Shown here: in pieces, positions 1-6,884 of the stretch
Numbering within the stretch: the stretch's first letter is position 1
Layout of the letters: each line of letters begins with the position of its first letter
NCBI GenBank assembly: GCA_017539885.1
Contig: JAFYCC010000026.1
Location: 1-27,028, forward strand
Direction of reading: 5' to 3'
Length of the DNA: 27,028 nt
Source of the DNA: Oscillospiraceae bacterium
Lineage (GTDB): Bacteria; Bacillota_A; Clostridia; Oscillospirales; Oscillospiraceae
Notes under the pieces: model-generated
Databases searched by the model: none
The model's input: only the letters and a program-made list of their open reading frames with translations
Told to the model about the DNA's origin: nothing
Position numbers and translations under genes: made by a program

Positions 1-515
1 ACGTTCATGTGGTCGACGATCTCGGTCTGCGCGGAGAAAGTGGTCGTGTAGAGCGTGGGGATGCCGAGCGAGGTCCAGTGCTCGGTCAGAGCGCCGCCGA
101 CGCTGATCAGTCCGCCGGGGCGCGCCTTATAGCGGCCTTTGACGAACTCGGGCTCAGGCATGCCGAGCTCGGCGGAGGCGACGTCCATCTTCGGCCCGAA
201 GACACGGTCGCGGAAAGTCACCAGCAGGCTGCTGGGGGTGAGGGAGAATACGGGCGCGGCGATGATGTAGCCGTCGGAATCAAGGAACTTCTCGACGAGC
301 CAGGCGCAGTCGTCCTTGCCGTAGGGGCACTTCGTCACGTCCTTGTCCGCCGGGCAGAAGAACGGCGAGCAGTCGCGGCAGTTGTGCAGGTCGCAGTCGG
401 TCAGGCGGATGAGCTCGACCTCAACGCCCTTGGCCTCGGCGGCCATAAGGGCTTCCTTCAGATAGATCTCTGAGTTGCCGCCGGGCCTTCCGGCAGAGAA
501 TGCGGTTAGTTTCAT
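1..515 (-). CDS. Flavodoxin-fold NADPH-dependent FMN reductase family protein, partial (C-terminus beyond left edge)
   Basis: The reading frame is open from the ATG at 515 to the window edge, giving 171 visible codons with the C-terminus missing. It begins MKLTAFSAGRPGGNSE, the phosphate-binding loop of the NADPH-dependent FMN reductase/iron-sulfur flavoprotein group. A cysteine-rich stretch follows at about residues 40-70 (CDLHNCRDCSPFFC, then two more Cys), in the place where related proteins carry a CxxC or Fe-S motif. The segment DGYIIAAPVFSLTPSSLLVTF matches the family's second flavin-contacting strand and loop. The role is probably electron transfer or reduction of an electrophilic compound by a flavin; the substrate is unknown. 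The start has a good Shine-Dalgarno site (AAAGGAG, about 7 nt upstream). It lies 73 nt downstream of the pucR-like gene on the same strand and may be co-transcribed with or controlled by it. Confidence 0.8.
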   Translation of the reverse strand, partial: MKLTAFSAGRPGGNSEIYLKEALMAAEAKGVEVELIRLTDCDLHNCRDCSPFFCPADKDVTKCPYGKDDCAWLVEKFLDSDGYIIAAPVFSLTPSSLLVTFRDRVFGPKMDVASAELGMPEPEFVKGRYKARPGGLISVGGALTEHWTSLGIPTLYTTTFSAQTEIVDHMN

Positions 516-588
516 GTGCTTTCTCCTTTCATCGTAAATCGTTTATTAATATCTTTCTGTTTCCTGTTCCGATCGAATTAGATGACGG

Positions 589-1836
589 TCACCGGACGCT
601 GTTCTCGTCCAGCGCCCGGAGGAAGGTGATGATCTTGATGCTGAACTGCAGCCGGAAGACTGTCTCCCCGTCGTCCAGATCAATGCCGGTCAGCTGTTTG
701 ATCTTGTCGAGCCGGTACAGCAGCGTGTTCCGGTGCACGTGCAGGGCTTCGGAAGTGAGCGTCGAGTTGAGCGCGTTGCCGAGGAAACACTGAAGGGTCT
801 GGAAAAACGAGGTGCCGTGCGCCCGGTCGTGCTCAAGAATGCGCATGACGGCAGGATGGCAGAGTCCCTCGACGTTGATGCTCTTGCTGCAGATATTGAG
901 CACGTGCAGGAACATATAATCCTCGAAACGGACGAGACAGTTCTCGTCGCCCAGACGCCTGGCCAGCACGGCGACATTCAGCGCGTTCTCGTACGCGTCG
1001 CGCACGCGGGAGAGAGAACTGAAGGGCTGGCTCATCCCGGCGAAGAGGCCGGAACTGACGAGCATGTCGATGAGCGGACGCGTGGCCTCCTCGTCGAGAG
1101 GCTCGTCATTCGTCGTGAGAAACACGAGCGCGTCCATATAGAATACGCCGATGCTCTGAGGGAGATGCTGCCGCATCTGATCGGTGAGGATCTGCACCTG
1201 AATATCGGCGGTGAGGATCTGGATCTGGATATCAGAGCTGTTCTGCGTACCGGAGATCGGGATGGCGAGGATATACATATACTTCTTCGGCCGCCAGCTT
1301 AGATTGCGCAGACGGAGATTGATCAGCGCGGAATCCCGGATATTGCCGTCCAGCAGGTCACTGAGAAAATAGGTCGAGAGCGAGTATCGGTTGCTCCGGT
1401 AATAGGTTCCCTTCATCAGTTCCAGAAGCACGGCCTTGCTGAGGATGTCCATGACTTCGTAGTCATCGGCCGTGAAGGGATGACGCACGGAATAGGCGTA
1501 TACGCCCGCGGTGCATACGCCGTTCATATAGACTTTCGCGGCAAGCCAGTCATGCGCCTGATCCGCAAGTGAAAACAGGAAAGGCTTTCCCGTGTGCTCC
1601 TCGGAGTCCGCCTCGACGGGGAAACGCAGTTCCTCGGCGTGCACCTGCTCATCGGCGTCTCCGAAATCTCCGTTGTCGGAGACGACAAGCACCTTTCCGG
1701 AAACGGTGACGGTCAGTATGGGATTGTCTATATAGGACTCCGCGATGTTCACGAGATCCTTGAGCGTTGCGCCGCTGTGAAGCGCGCTGAAAAAGACTTT
1801 ATAAATGTTTTCCGAATCGCCGCGCACGACAGCCAT
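589..1836 (-). CDS. PucR family transcriptional regulator (CdaR-like)
   Basis: The 415-residue protein ends in the PucR C-terminal helix-turn-helix: LTSEALHVHRNTLLYRLDKI followed by KQLTGIDLDDGETVFRLQ, a near-canonical recognition block. The N-terminal half (about residues 20-130) looks like a small-molecule sensor, and the middle (about 170-300) resembles the GGDEF-like linker of CdaR/PucR proteins. No membrane segment is seen, so it is cytoplasmic. The ATG at 1836 is chosen over an in-frame GTG two codons upstream because GGAGGA then sits 6-7 nt away. A promoter (TTGCAT, 17 nt, TAAAAT) lies just upstream. Family members usually activate nearby catabolic genes on binding a metabolite; the flavin reductase downstream or the methyltransferase/UGSC operon upstream are the likely targets. 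A 9-residue tandem duplication (DIQIQILTA/DIQVQILTD) lies near the middle. Confidence 0.9.
   Translation of the reverse strand: MAVVRGDSENIYKVFFSALHSGATLKDLVNIAESYIDNPILTVTVSGKVLVVSDNGDFGDADEQVHAEELRFPVEADSEEHTGKPFLFSLADQAHDWLAAKVYMNGVCTAGVYAYSVRHPFTADDYEVMDILSKAVLLELMKGTYYRSNRYSLSTYFLSDLLDGNIRDSALINLRLRNLSWRPKKYMYILAIPISGTQNSSDIQIQILTADIQVQILTDQMRQHLPQSIGVFYMDALVFLTTNDEPLDEEATRPLIDMLVSSGLFAGMSQPFSSLSRVRDAYENALNVAVLARRLGDENCLVRFEDYMFLHVLNICSKSINVEGLCHPAVMRILEHDRAHGTSFFQTLQCFLGNALNSTLTSEALHVHRNTLLYRLDKIKQLTGIDLDDGETVFRLQFSIKIITFLRALDENSVR
1183..1236. repeat. 27-nt tandem duplication inside the pucR-like gene
   Basis: Two adjacent 27-nt units (1183-1209 and 1210-1236) both begin GGTGAGGATCTG and differ at only a few positions. 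On the coding (minus) strand they encode DIQIQILTA and DIQVQILTD. The frame is kept, so this is an in-frame insertion of nine residues, probably by replication slippage. Confidence 0.75.
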
Positions 1837-1860
1837 AGACACTCCTCCGATCCAGCTTCT

Positions 1861-1889
1861 ATTTTACACACCGGAACGCTTGTATGCAA
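1861..1889 (-). promoter_or_regulatory. Predicted sigma-70 promoter of the pucR-like gene
   Basis: On the minus strand a -35 box TTGCAT (1884-1889) is followed after exactly 17 nt by TAAAAT (1861-1866). Transcription would start near 1854, giving a leader of about 18 nt before the ATG at 1836. Confidence 0.55.
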
Positions 1890-2118
1890 TGTCTGAAAAT
1901 CCGAAAACGGTATAAAATTCGCAAGGGATGATGTGCGGACGCATAAAGTATGGCGGAGATACAGGCGGAATTGGCGCCGCACGTTGTGTATGCGCACAAA
2001 TGGTTGTCAAATCGACCAGTGAGACCGCGGCGCCGGCGGGATCCTTCGTGCACCGCACACTGCGGAGGCGGAGCAGATCCGGAAAGGTGCAGACCGCCGG
2101 GCATGAACTCAACAGAAA
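1890..2118. other. Non-coding upstream region of the pucR-like gene with weak operator-like inverted repeats
   Basis: This is most of the 358-nt gap between the pucR-like gene and the UGSC-like gene. Short frames on both strands have no family resemblance or Shine-Dalgarno support and are taken as chance. Two imperfect dyads are visible: TTGTG/CACAA at 1984-1999 (6-nt spacer) and TGGTTG/CGACCA at 2001-2018. They could be regulator sites but are too short to be sure. The UGSC operon terminator (2119-2142) lies at the end of the gap. Confidence 0.3.
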
Positions 2119-2142
2119 CCGCGGCAGAACGTTCTGCCGCGG
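2119..2142 (-). terminator. Rho-independent terminator of the methyltransferase/UGSC operon
   Basis: A perfect 24-nt palindrome has CCGCGGCAGAAC paired with GTTCTGCCGCGG. On the minus strand it is followed by TTTCTGTT. It lies 52 nt after the stop codon of the UGSC-like gene. As a perfect dyad it could also be a protein-binding site, but the GC-rich stem and T-rich tail favour a terminator. Confidence 0.7.
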
Positions 2143-2194
2143 CTCTATCTCGTGTTATGCGTTTTGCAGAGTCGGGCGGCGTAAGAGACGGGCG

Positions 2195-3919
2195 CTACTT
2201 GCCGTAACGCGTTTTCGTCGCGCCGTGAATGACACGCTGCATGAACGGCCGCGGCTCGAAGTCCGGCGGACAGTCGGCGATCTTCGCCGTGGAGCCGGTG
2301 TTCGTTCCGAAGACCATCGTGACGCCGTTGGCGCTCCCGGAGATGATGATCGCGAACTGGCTGGCGTCGTGGAAGGGTTCAAGCACAAGTCCGCTCTTGC
2401 ATTCCTCAGGATCGAGGTTCTTCCACTTGCCGTTGATGACATCCTGCCGGAAAGCCTCACGCTGCTGCTCGTCCATCTTGTCCCAGACGATCGCGTTCCT
2501 GTCATAGATCCACTGGATGAAGGATTCCTTCGTATAGCCGGCGTCAGCGAGCTGATGTGCGAACGTCGGGTGCATGACGATCAGATACCGGTCGTTCTCG
2601 CTGATGGAGCGGTTCATGCCGTAGTTTGAGGAGCGGGCGGGGAAGAAGCTGGCCATCAGCTCCATGGAGTCCTCGAAATCGCCGTAATACAGCGTCTCGT
2701 TCGGACCGCGGAACTGCCGCGTGCACTCGCAGGTTGTGATGACGGTCTCGTCCTCGGCGAAGCCGCAGGACCTCGCGTAGGAACCCCAGGGGCTGAGTTC
2801 GGCGTTCTCCGGAATGAAGAAGTTGGTGAAGTTCGAGGGGGAACCTGGTCCGCCGGGATCGGCGTACACGGACAGGATGCGCCAGCCGATGTTGATCTGA
2901 CAGAGGGCGGAGGCGCGGGCGATGGTGTTGTTGACGCGGTGGCCGGGACCCATATAGTCGATGTAGTTGCTGATGCCGAGCTCATCGATCATCGGGCCGC
3001 TGATCCAGGTGACCGGCATCGGTCCGGTGTTGATGTGGTACTGATTGAAGTTCTTGTCGGTATAGCAGCTGACCATCGCGACGATCACGGGCAGATACTC
3101 CGGCTTCGCGCCCGCCATGACAGCGTTGATGGCGATCTTTTCAACAGTGGCCATGCCGCCGCGCGGCAGCACGACGCCGATCTCCTTCTCGGGCGGGTAG
3201 CTGATGCCGGTGAGCATCTCGTCCACGCGGGAGCGGGTGGGCGGAACGAGGGGCAGGCCGTCGCCCATGTCGTTGTCCATGCAGTACTGCTGGAACTGCT
3301 CGTATACGTCCTCGTCGGAGTCGCCCTCAAAGCGGATGGGCGAGTAGTCATACACGAACTGCGGCGGATTCATCTCCGCTTCGGTCAGGGGCGTGGTTAG
3401 CGCGGCGACCGTCTCGTCGAACAGCGCCTCTGCGACCTTGTCCATCATTTCCTGATCCGCCTTTGCCTTGAAATAGGGCAGGGAGGGAACGGAAATGACG
3501 CGGATGGTCGGCAGCCCGTTGATCTCGGCGACGACGCGCTTCTGATGCATGAGCGTGTCCACGCTGAAGCTCACGCCCGGCTTGCCGCACTTTTCGCGCC
3601 GCACGTCGTAATCGTTGCGGCTGGAGGTGGACGTCTTGACGCCCTGCAGCCAGCAGTCGCACTTTTCGCAGACCTCAAGCGTGTTGTCCGGCTCCTCCGG
3701 ATTTGCGGGAGAGGGGAAACGGAGGATCTTTACGGTCGGATAGGCCTGCTTGAGGAGCCGCTCCATGGTGTTGAAGAAGAGCTGGGAGTCGGGCTTTTCA
3801 CTGAGCAGTCCTATCGTCTTGCCGTTGAGATCCGATACGCGGGGGACTTTCAGACCTTCGACCTCCGGCGAGACGAGCACGCCCTTGGGGTTGAGAATCT
3901 CCAGAGTGACCTTTGCCAT
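2195..3919 (-). CDS. UGSC-like domain fused to a GDGLP-motif domain, function unknown
   Basis: The 574-residue protein seems to have two parts. The N-terminal 180 residues follow the pattern of the UGSC (seleno)protein family, with an opening ILNPKGVL, then LNGKTIGLL and the end LPTIRVISVPSLPYF. The family's Cys/Sec motif UGSC is not present; at that place (residues 93-100) it reads GVKTSTSS, preceded by a CEKCDC cluster (84-89). The second part begins at about residue 200 with GDGLPLVPPT (219-228) and ATVEKIAINAVMAGAKPEYL, a conserved block known to me only from uncharacterised bacterial proteins. No signal peptide or membrane helix is seen. The start has GGAGG about 10 nt upstream. It lies 45 nt downstream of the MtaA-like gene and is probably co-transcribed with it, so a role in the same one-carbon or thiol/redox chemistry is an inference only. 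Confidence 0.75.
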   Translation of the reverse strand: MAKVTLEILNPKGVLVSPEVEGLKVPRVSDLNGKTIGLLSEKPDSQLFFNTMERLLKQAYPTVKILRFPSPANPEEPDNTLEVCEKCDCWLQGVKTSTSSRNDYDVRREKCGKPGVSFSVDTLMHQKRVVAEINGLPTIRVISVPSLPYFKAKADQEMMDKVAEALFDETVAALTTPLTEAEMNPPQFVYDYSPIRFEGDSDEDVYEQFQQYCMDNDMGDGLPLVPPTRSRVDEMLTGISYPPEKEIGVVLPRGGMATVEKIAINAVMAGAKPEYLPVIVAMVSCYTDKNFNQYHINTGPMPVTWISGPMIDELGISNYIDYMGPGHRVNNTIARASALCQINIGWRILSVYADPGGPGSPSNFTNFFIPENAELSPWGSYARSCGFAEDETVITTCECTRQFRGPNETLYYGDFEDSMELMASFFPARSSNYGMNRSISENDRYLIVMHPTFAHQLADAGYTKESFIQWIYDRNAIVWDKMDEQQREAFRQDVINGKWKNLDPEECKSGLVLEPFHDASQFAIIISGSANGVTMVFGTNTGSTAKIADCPPDFEPRPFMQRVIHGATKTRYGK

Positions 3920-3964
3920 TCGCGCAATGCCTCCTTTTTCGAAGTGCCTATTTTTTTAATATTG

Positions 3965-4972
3965 TCAGTGCGTTTGATAAAAGGTCCTGCCGTACTCCTC
4001 GTAGGCTTCCGCGATCCAGCGGTTCTTTTTTTCCGTCTCTGGATCGCCGATCGGGCCGAGATAGCTGCCCTGGAACATATAACCGCCGCCGGGGGCGAAT
4101 GTCTCGATGACTTTCTTCACTGAGGCCTTGACGGTCTCCTCCGAGACGTTCGGGTCGGCGAGTTCCCCGCGCGCGTCCCAGCAGCCGGCGAGGATCAGAC
4201 GATTGCCGTATTTTTTCTTGATGGCGAGCAGATCGTTTGAGGTCTGCGCCGGGTTCCACGACACGACGCCCAGATCGAGCCAGTCGTCTATGAAGTCTTC
4301 GCAGCGGCCGCAGTCGTGCATGTCCACGGTCAGGCCGAGCTCCGTGCCGATCTTTGCCTGCTGCGCGTGGAAGGGCTTGATGAGCTCGCGGTACATCTCC
4401 ACGGAGAAGAAAGGATTCTTCCAGGTCGCGGTATCGTCCACGATGCCCACCTGATCGGGCTCGTAGTAGCGGATGCATTCGCGGTTGACCGCCTCGGTGA
4501 AGTCGCTGATGTATGCGAGCATCTCCTTTACGTCGTCCGGGGACAGAAGCATCGCGCACAGGCCCTCGGTGAAACCCATGAACTCAACGAGCAGCTTGAA
4601 AAAGCCGGCGCTCAGATCGTAGACGACGGCGGTCTCACTGCGGTCGATCCGGGAGAGCTGCTCCCTGGCCTCCGCCTCGAAGTCATATTCGGAGAGATCC
4701 GGCAGCCTGATAACGTCACGCCAGTCGCTCACGTCCTTGAGGATGAAGTTGCCGGGCTCCGGGATCTTCGCACCGCCGGCATCCTCGACCGGGACATGCC
4801 TGACACCCCAGCAGTCGACCTGCGCGCCGGGGCGGAAGCGGTGGTAGCTGAAGACATACGGCGCGACCTGCGCGGTCGGCGTCTTGACGCCAGGCGCGGC
4901 GAAAGTCGCCCGGGGAACCCACTGCGGCTGCTTGCCCTCCAGCATCAGGAAAAAGTTCTCTTTTTCAGTCAT
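3965..4972 (-). CDS. Uroporphyrinogen decarboxylase-fold zinc methyltransferase (MtaA/MtbA-like)
   Basis: The 335-residue cytosolic protein belongs to the URO-D superfamily (TIM barrel). It does not look like a haem-biosynthetic HemE. It has the zinc site of corrinoid-linked methyltransferases: His219 and Cys221 in the sequence DMHDCGRC, then Cys264 in LAGCWD. In MtaA, MtbA and CmuA these ligands bind the zinc that activates a thiol such as coenzyme M or homocysteine to accept a methyl group from a corrinoid protein. Homologues also act in bacterial O-demethylase systems on methoxylated aromatics or methylamines. No corrinoid protein gene is seen here. The ATG has AAGGAG 9-10 nt upstream. It is the first gene of a two-gene operon and diverges from the MocR-type regulator, its probable controller. 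Confidence 0.82.
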   Translation of the reverse strand: MTEKENFFLMLEGKQPQWVPRATFAAPGVKTPTAQVAPYVFSYHRFRPGAQVDCWGVRHVPVEDAGGAKIPEPGNFILKDVSDWRDVIRLPDLSEYDFEAEAREQLSRIDRSETAVVYDLSAGFFKLLVEFMGFTEGLCAMLLSPDDVKEMLAYISDFTEAVNRECIRYYEPDQVGIVDDTATWKNPFFSVEMYRELIKPFHAQQAKIGTELGLTVDMHDCGRCEDFIDDWLDLGVVSWNPAQTSNDLLAIKKKYGNRLILAGCWDARGELADPNVSEETVKASVKKVIETFAPGGGYMFQGSYLGPIGDPETEKKNRWIAEAYEEYGRTFYQTH

Positions 4973-5046
4973 ATGAAGCGCTCCTTCTGACAGCGGAACC
5001 GGCTCCCGCCGCAGGGCGGCGAGCCGTTGGCCGGGGCTGCGGATTC

Positions 5047-5075
5047 TTGACGGTGCGGAAGGGGTGTGATAAAAT
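5047..5075 (+). promoter_or_regulatory. Predicted sigma-70 promoter of the MocR-type regulator
   Basis: TTGACG (5047-5052) and TAAAAT (5070-5075) are separated by exactly 17 nt, a near-consensus pair. Transcription would start near 5082, about 55 nt before the ATG at 5137. It lies in the 164-nt gap shared with the divergent methyltransferase gene, whose own promoter I could not identify. Confidence 0.7.
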
Positions 5076-5136
5076 CAGTATTTGCAGTCAGGATAAATGC
5101 CGCGGCCTGCGGCACCGACGGCGGGAGAGAAACAAG

Positions 5137-5484
5137 ATGATCAAAAAAGACGCTATTGTTACGAAAATACTCACTCTGATCCAGACGGGGATCCTCTCTC
5201 CGGGGGATAAGCTTCCATCGCTGCGGCAGATCGCCGCCGATAACCGAGTCAGCCTCTATACGGCGATCGGTGCCTATGAGGAACTCGTGGCGATGGGCGT
5301 GATCGAAAACGTTCCGAAGGTGGGCAGCTTTGTGCTCGACTGCGGCGGCAACGTCGAGAAACTGCTGAAGATGCGCAACAGCGCCCTGCCGATCCGCCAG
5401 GAGCTCGAGGCTCCTGAGAACGTGCGCATCTATGAGCGGTATTCGGAGAATCTGCAGATCGCCCGCGAGACGGAGAGCACGTAG
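5137..5484 (+). CDS. MocR/GntR-type regulator, N-terminal winged-helix part (ends at in-frame amber codon)
   Basis: The 115-residue product has a GntR winged-helix DNA-binding domain at about residues 3-68: IQTGILSPGDKLPSLRQIA, then YTAIGAYEELVAMGVIENV and the wing GSFVLD. The ATG at 5137 is preferred to a TTG at 5047, which is really the -35 box; GGGAG lies about 9 nt before 5137. The frame stops at TAG (5482-5484), but the same frame then continues without interruption into the aminotransferase-like part to 6594. The undamaged protein would be a 485-codon MocR regulator. Either this is a pseudogene, or the N-terminal part acts alone as a small YtrA-like repressor. It diverges from the methyltransferase/UGSC operon, its most likely target. 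Confidence 0.75.
   Translation: MIKKDAIVTKILTLIQTGILSPGDKLPSLRQIAADNRVSLYTAIGAYEELVAMGVIENVPKVGSFVLDCGGNVEKLLKMRNSALPIRQELEAPENVRIYERYSENLQIARETEST
5482..5484 (+). other. In-frame amber codon splitting the MocR-type gene
   Basis: TAG is codon 116 of the frame that begins at 5137. Reading on gives LSREWIGEDFYGD and then the ordinary MocR sequence without a frame change, so a single nonsense substitution accounts for the split. TAG also ends other genes here (UGSC-like, LysR and OppC), so general TAG reassignment is unlikely. Confidence 0.85.
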
Positions 5485-5535
5485 CTCTCCCGGGAATGGA
5501 TCGGCGAGGATTTCTACGGAGATACGCAGTACGAT

Positions 5536-6594
5536 GTGCTGCGGGACATCGTCCGGAAGGTCCCGGCCAGCAGAAAGTGGCAGTTTTTTCAGGAGGAGAA
5601 GAACAGGCTTCTCGCATCCATCGCGCAGCTGATGCTTCCGAAGCAGTGCTATTTCCTGCGGGACAACATGCAGCTGTTCAGCAACCCCATGGAGGCGCTC
5701 CTCATGGCCTGCATCATCTGCTGCGCGACCGCGGCCGAGTCCGGCATGGCGATCGCGATCGAATCGCCCGGAACACGCCTCTTCCGAATGTGCGCGCAGA
5801 TCCTGAACGTGGATTACGTCGAGATCCCGAGCGACCGCATCAGCGGCCTGCGCGTGGACGCGCTTGAGAAGGAAATCCTCGCCGGACGCCGGTTCCTGGG
5901 ACTGCTGTGTCAGTCCTACCGCGCAGACCCGACAGGCGCCAGCATGCCGGACGGCGAGAAGGCGAGACTCGTCGAACTCTGCTCCCGGGAGAACGTTCCA
6001 ATCATCGAATACGACGCGCTGGGGAGCCTGTCGATCGCGGACGATCCGCCCCCGCCGATCAAGAGCCTGAACCATGAGTCCGTGATCTACATCGCGGATC
6101 TGTGCTGTGTCGTGGGCTACGACCTTCCGGCGGTCTGCATGGAGAGCGGGAAATACGCGCGAAGGATCGAAGCCATGCGTACTTTTTTCGGCGCTTTCGC
6201 CGCTACGAACGAGAGCATCGCGGTGGTCGCGAATCTGGTCGGCAGGGAACTGCCTGCCCGCGTGAAATCGCTCAACGCCAGCGTGCGCGCCTGCACGAAT
6301 CTGTTCGTCCGCGAACTGGAGCGCACAGCTCCCCGGGGACTCCGGATCTACGGCGGTGAGAGCGGCCCGTATCTGTGGATCGAGCTGCCGGAAGGCACCG
6401 TCACGAAGGATTTCAGCACTCTTGCCTCGAAGAACAGAGTGTTCGTTGCTCCGGGGCCGATGTTTTCCTCCATGGAGGATTCCAGACGCTGCTTCCGGGT
6501 CAACTGCTGCGCGCACCGCGCCGCGAAGAGCGTCACCGCCGACGCCCGCGCTCTGGGAGCTATGATCACGGAGTATCTGAATTCGTTGGACTAA
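5536..6594 (+). CDS. MocR-type regulator, C-terminal aminotransferase-fold part lacking the PLP lysine
   Basis: The 352-residue frame is in phase with the winged-helix part upstream of the amber codon. It has the layout of the fold-type I aminotransferase domain of MocR regulators: LLCQSYRADPTGASMP, where family members have the NPTG block; IEYDALGSL for the Asp/Tyr that contacts PLP; and CFRVNC for the C-terminal arginine strand. In the block where the Schiff-base lysine should lie (usually Y-x-G-S-F-S-K) the sequence is YIADLCCVVGYDL, with Cys (codon 6106-6108) at the lysine position. PLP therefore cannot be bound in the usual covalent way. The ATG at 5536 has GGAGAT about 10 nt upstream and could serve for reinitiation. 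It is either the second half of a broken regulator or a separately made ligand-sensing domain. Confidence 0.7.
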   Translation: MLRDIVRKVPASRKWQFFQEEKNRLLASIAQLMLPKQCYFLRDNMQLFSNPMEALLMACIICCATAAESGMAIAIESPGTRLFRMCAQILNVDYVEIPSDRISGLRVDALEKEILAGRRFLGLLCQSYRADPTGASMPDGEKARLVELCSRENVPIIEYDALGSLSIADDPPPPIKSLNHESVIYIADLCCVVGYDLPAVCMESGKYARRIEAMRTFFGAFAATNESIAVVANLVGRELPARVKSLNASVRACTNLFVRELERTAPRGLRIYGGESGPYLWIELPEGTVTKDFSTLASKNRVFVAPGPMFSSMEDSRRCFRVNCCAHRAAKSVTADARALGAMITEYLNSLD

Positions 6595-6665
6595 TCGACT
6601 GATACCATACTAAATGCAAACGGACGGTTTGTGCAATATACAGTAAAAGGGTTATTTCTTTACGG

Positions 6666-6714
6666 CTGTTATGATTTCTCGAAGGCATCCGGACGCACGG
6701 GGAAATCATAACAG
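6666..6714. repeat. Long inverted repeat in the intergenic region before the MBL/NTF2 operon
   Basis: CTGTTATGATTTC (6666-6678) and its exact complement GAAATCATAACAG (6702-6714) flank a 23-nt loop, and the stem extends two more pairs with one wobble. No T-run follows on either strand, so it is not a normal terminator. It lies between the MocR-type gene and the predicted -10 box at 6767, in a 290-nt AT-rich gap with no gene. It may be an operator with widely spaced half-sites or an mRNA structure. Confidence 0.6.
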
Positions 6715-6766
6715 TCAGAAGACAAATACCGGACGATTGTGTATTTCTCAGAGGAAAAGAAAGAGA

Positions 6767-6772
6767 TATAAT
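6767..6772 (+). promoter_or_regulatory. Candidate -10 box of the MBL/NTF2 operon
   Basis: A consensus TATAAT lies in AT-rich DNA about 112 nt before the ATG at 6885. The region 17-18 nt upstream (TTCTCA) is a poor -35, so an activator may be needed. Confidence 0.4.
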
Positions 6773-6884
6773 TAATTGTTGGTAAGGAATAACTGCGTTT
6801 GTGGAGAACCGTCTTCAGGCTGCTTAAACACGCGGCCCGAAGCGCTTTCCGGAGAAAAGATCCCAAAAGGAGGAGATTGCGGAT

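Noticed and set aside
1928..2629. Plus-strand frame of 233 codons across the gap before the UGSC-like gene
   Set aside because: It runs through the terminator palindrome and then antisense to the UGSC-like gene. No ribosome site or family resemblance is seen.
5482..5484. TAG as a proven pyrrolysine codon
   Set aside because: No pylT, pylS or methylamine methyltransferase is in the window, and TAG is the normal stop of several neighbouring genes. A nonsense mutation is simpler, so it is kept only as a point to check.
4969..6516. Long open frame (515 codons) on the minus strand opposite the MocR-type gene
   Set aside because: It lies antisense to a gene with clear GntR and aminotransferase-like motifs, is Arg/His/Asp-rich without any family resemblance, and would span the divergent promoter region. 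GC-rich codon use commonly leaves such antisense frames open.
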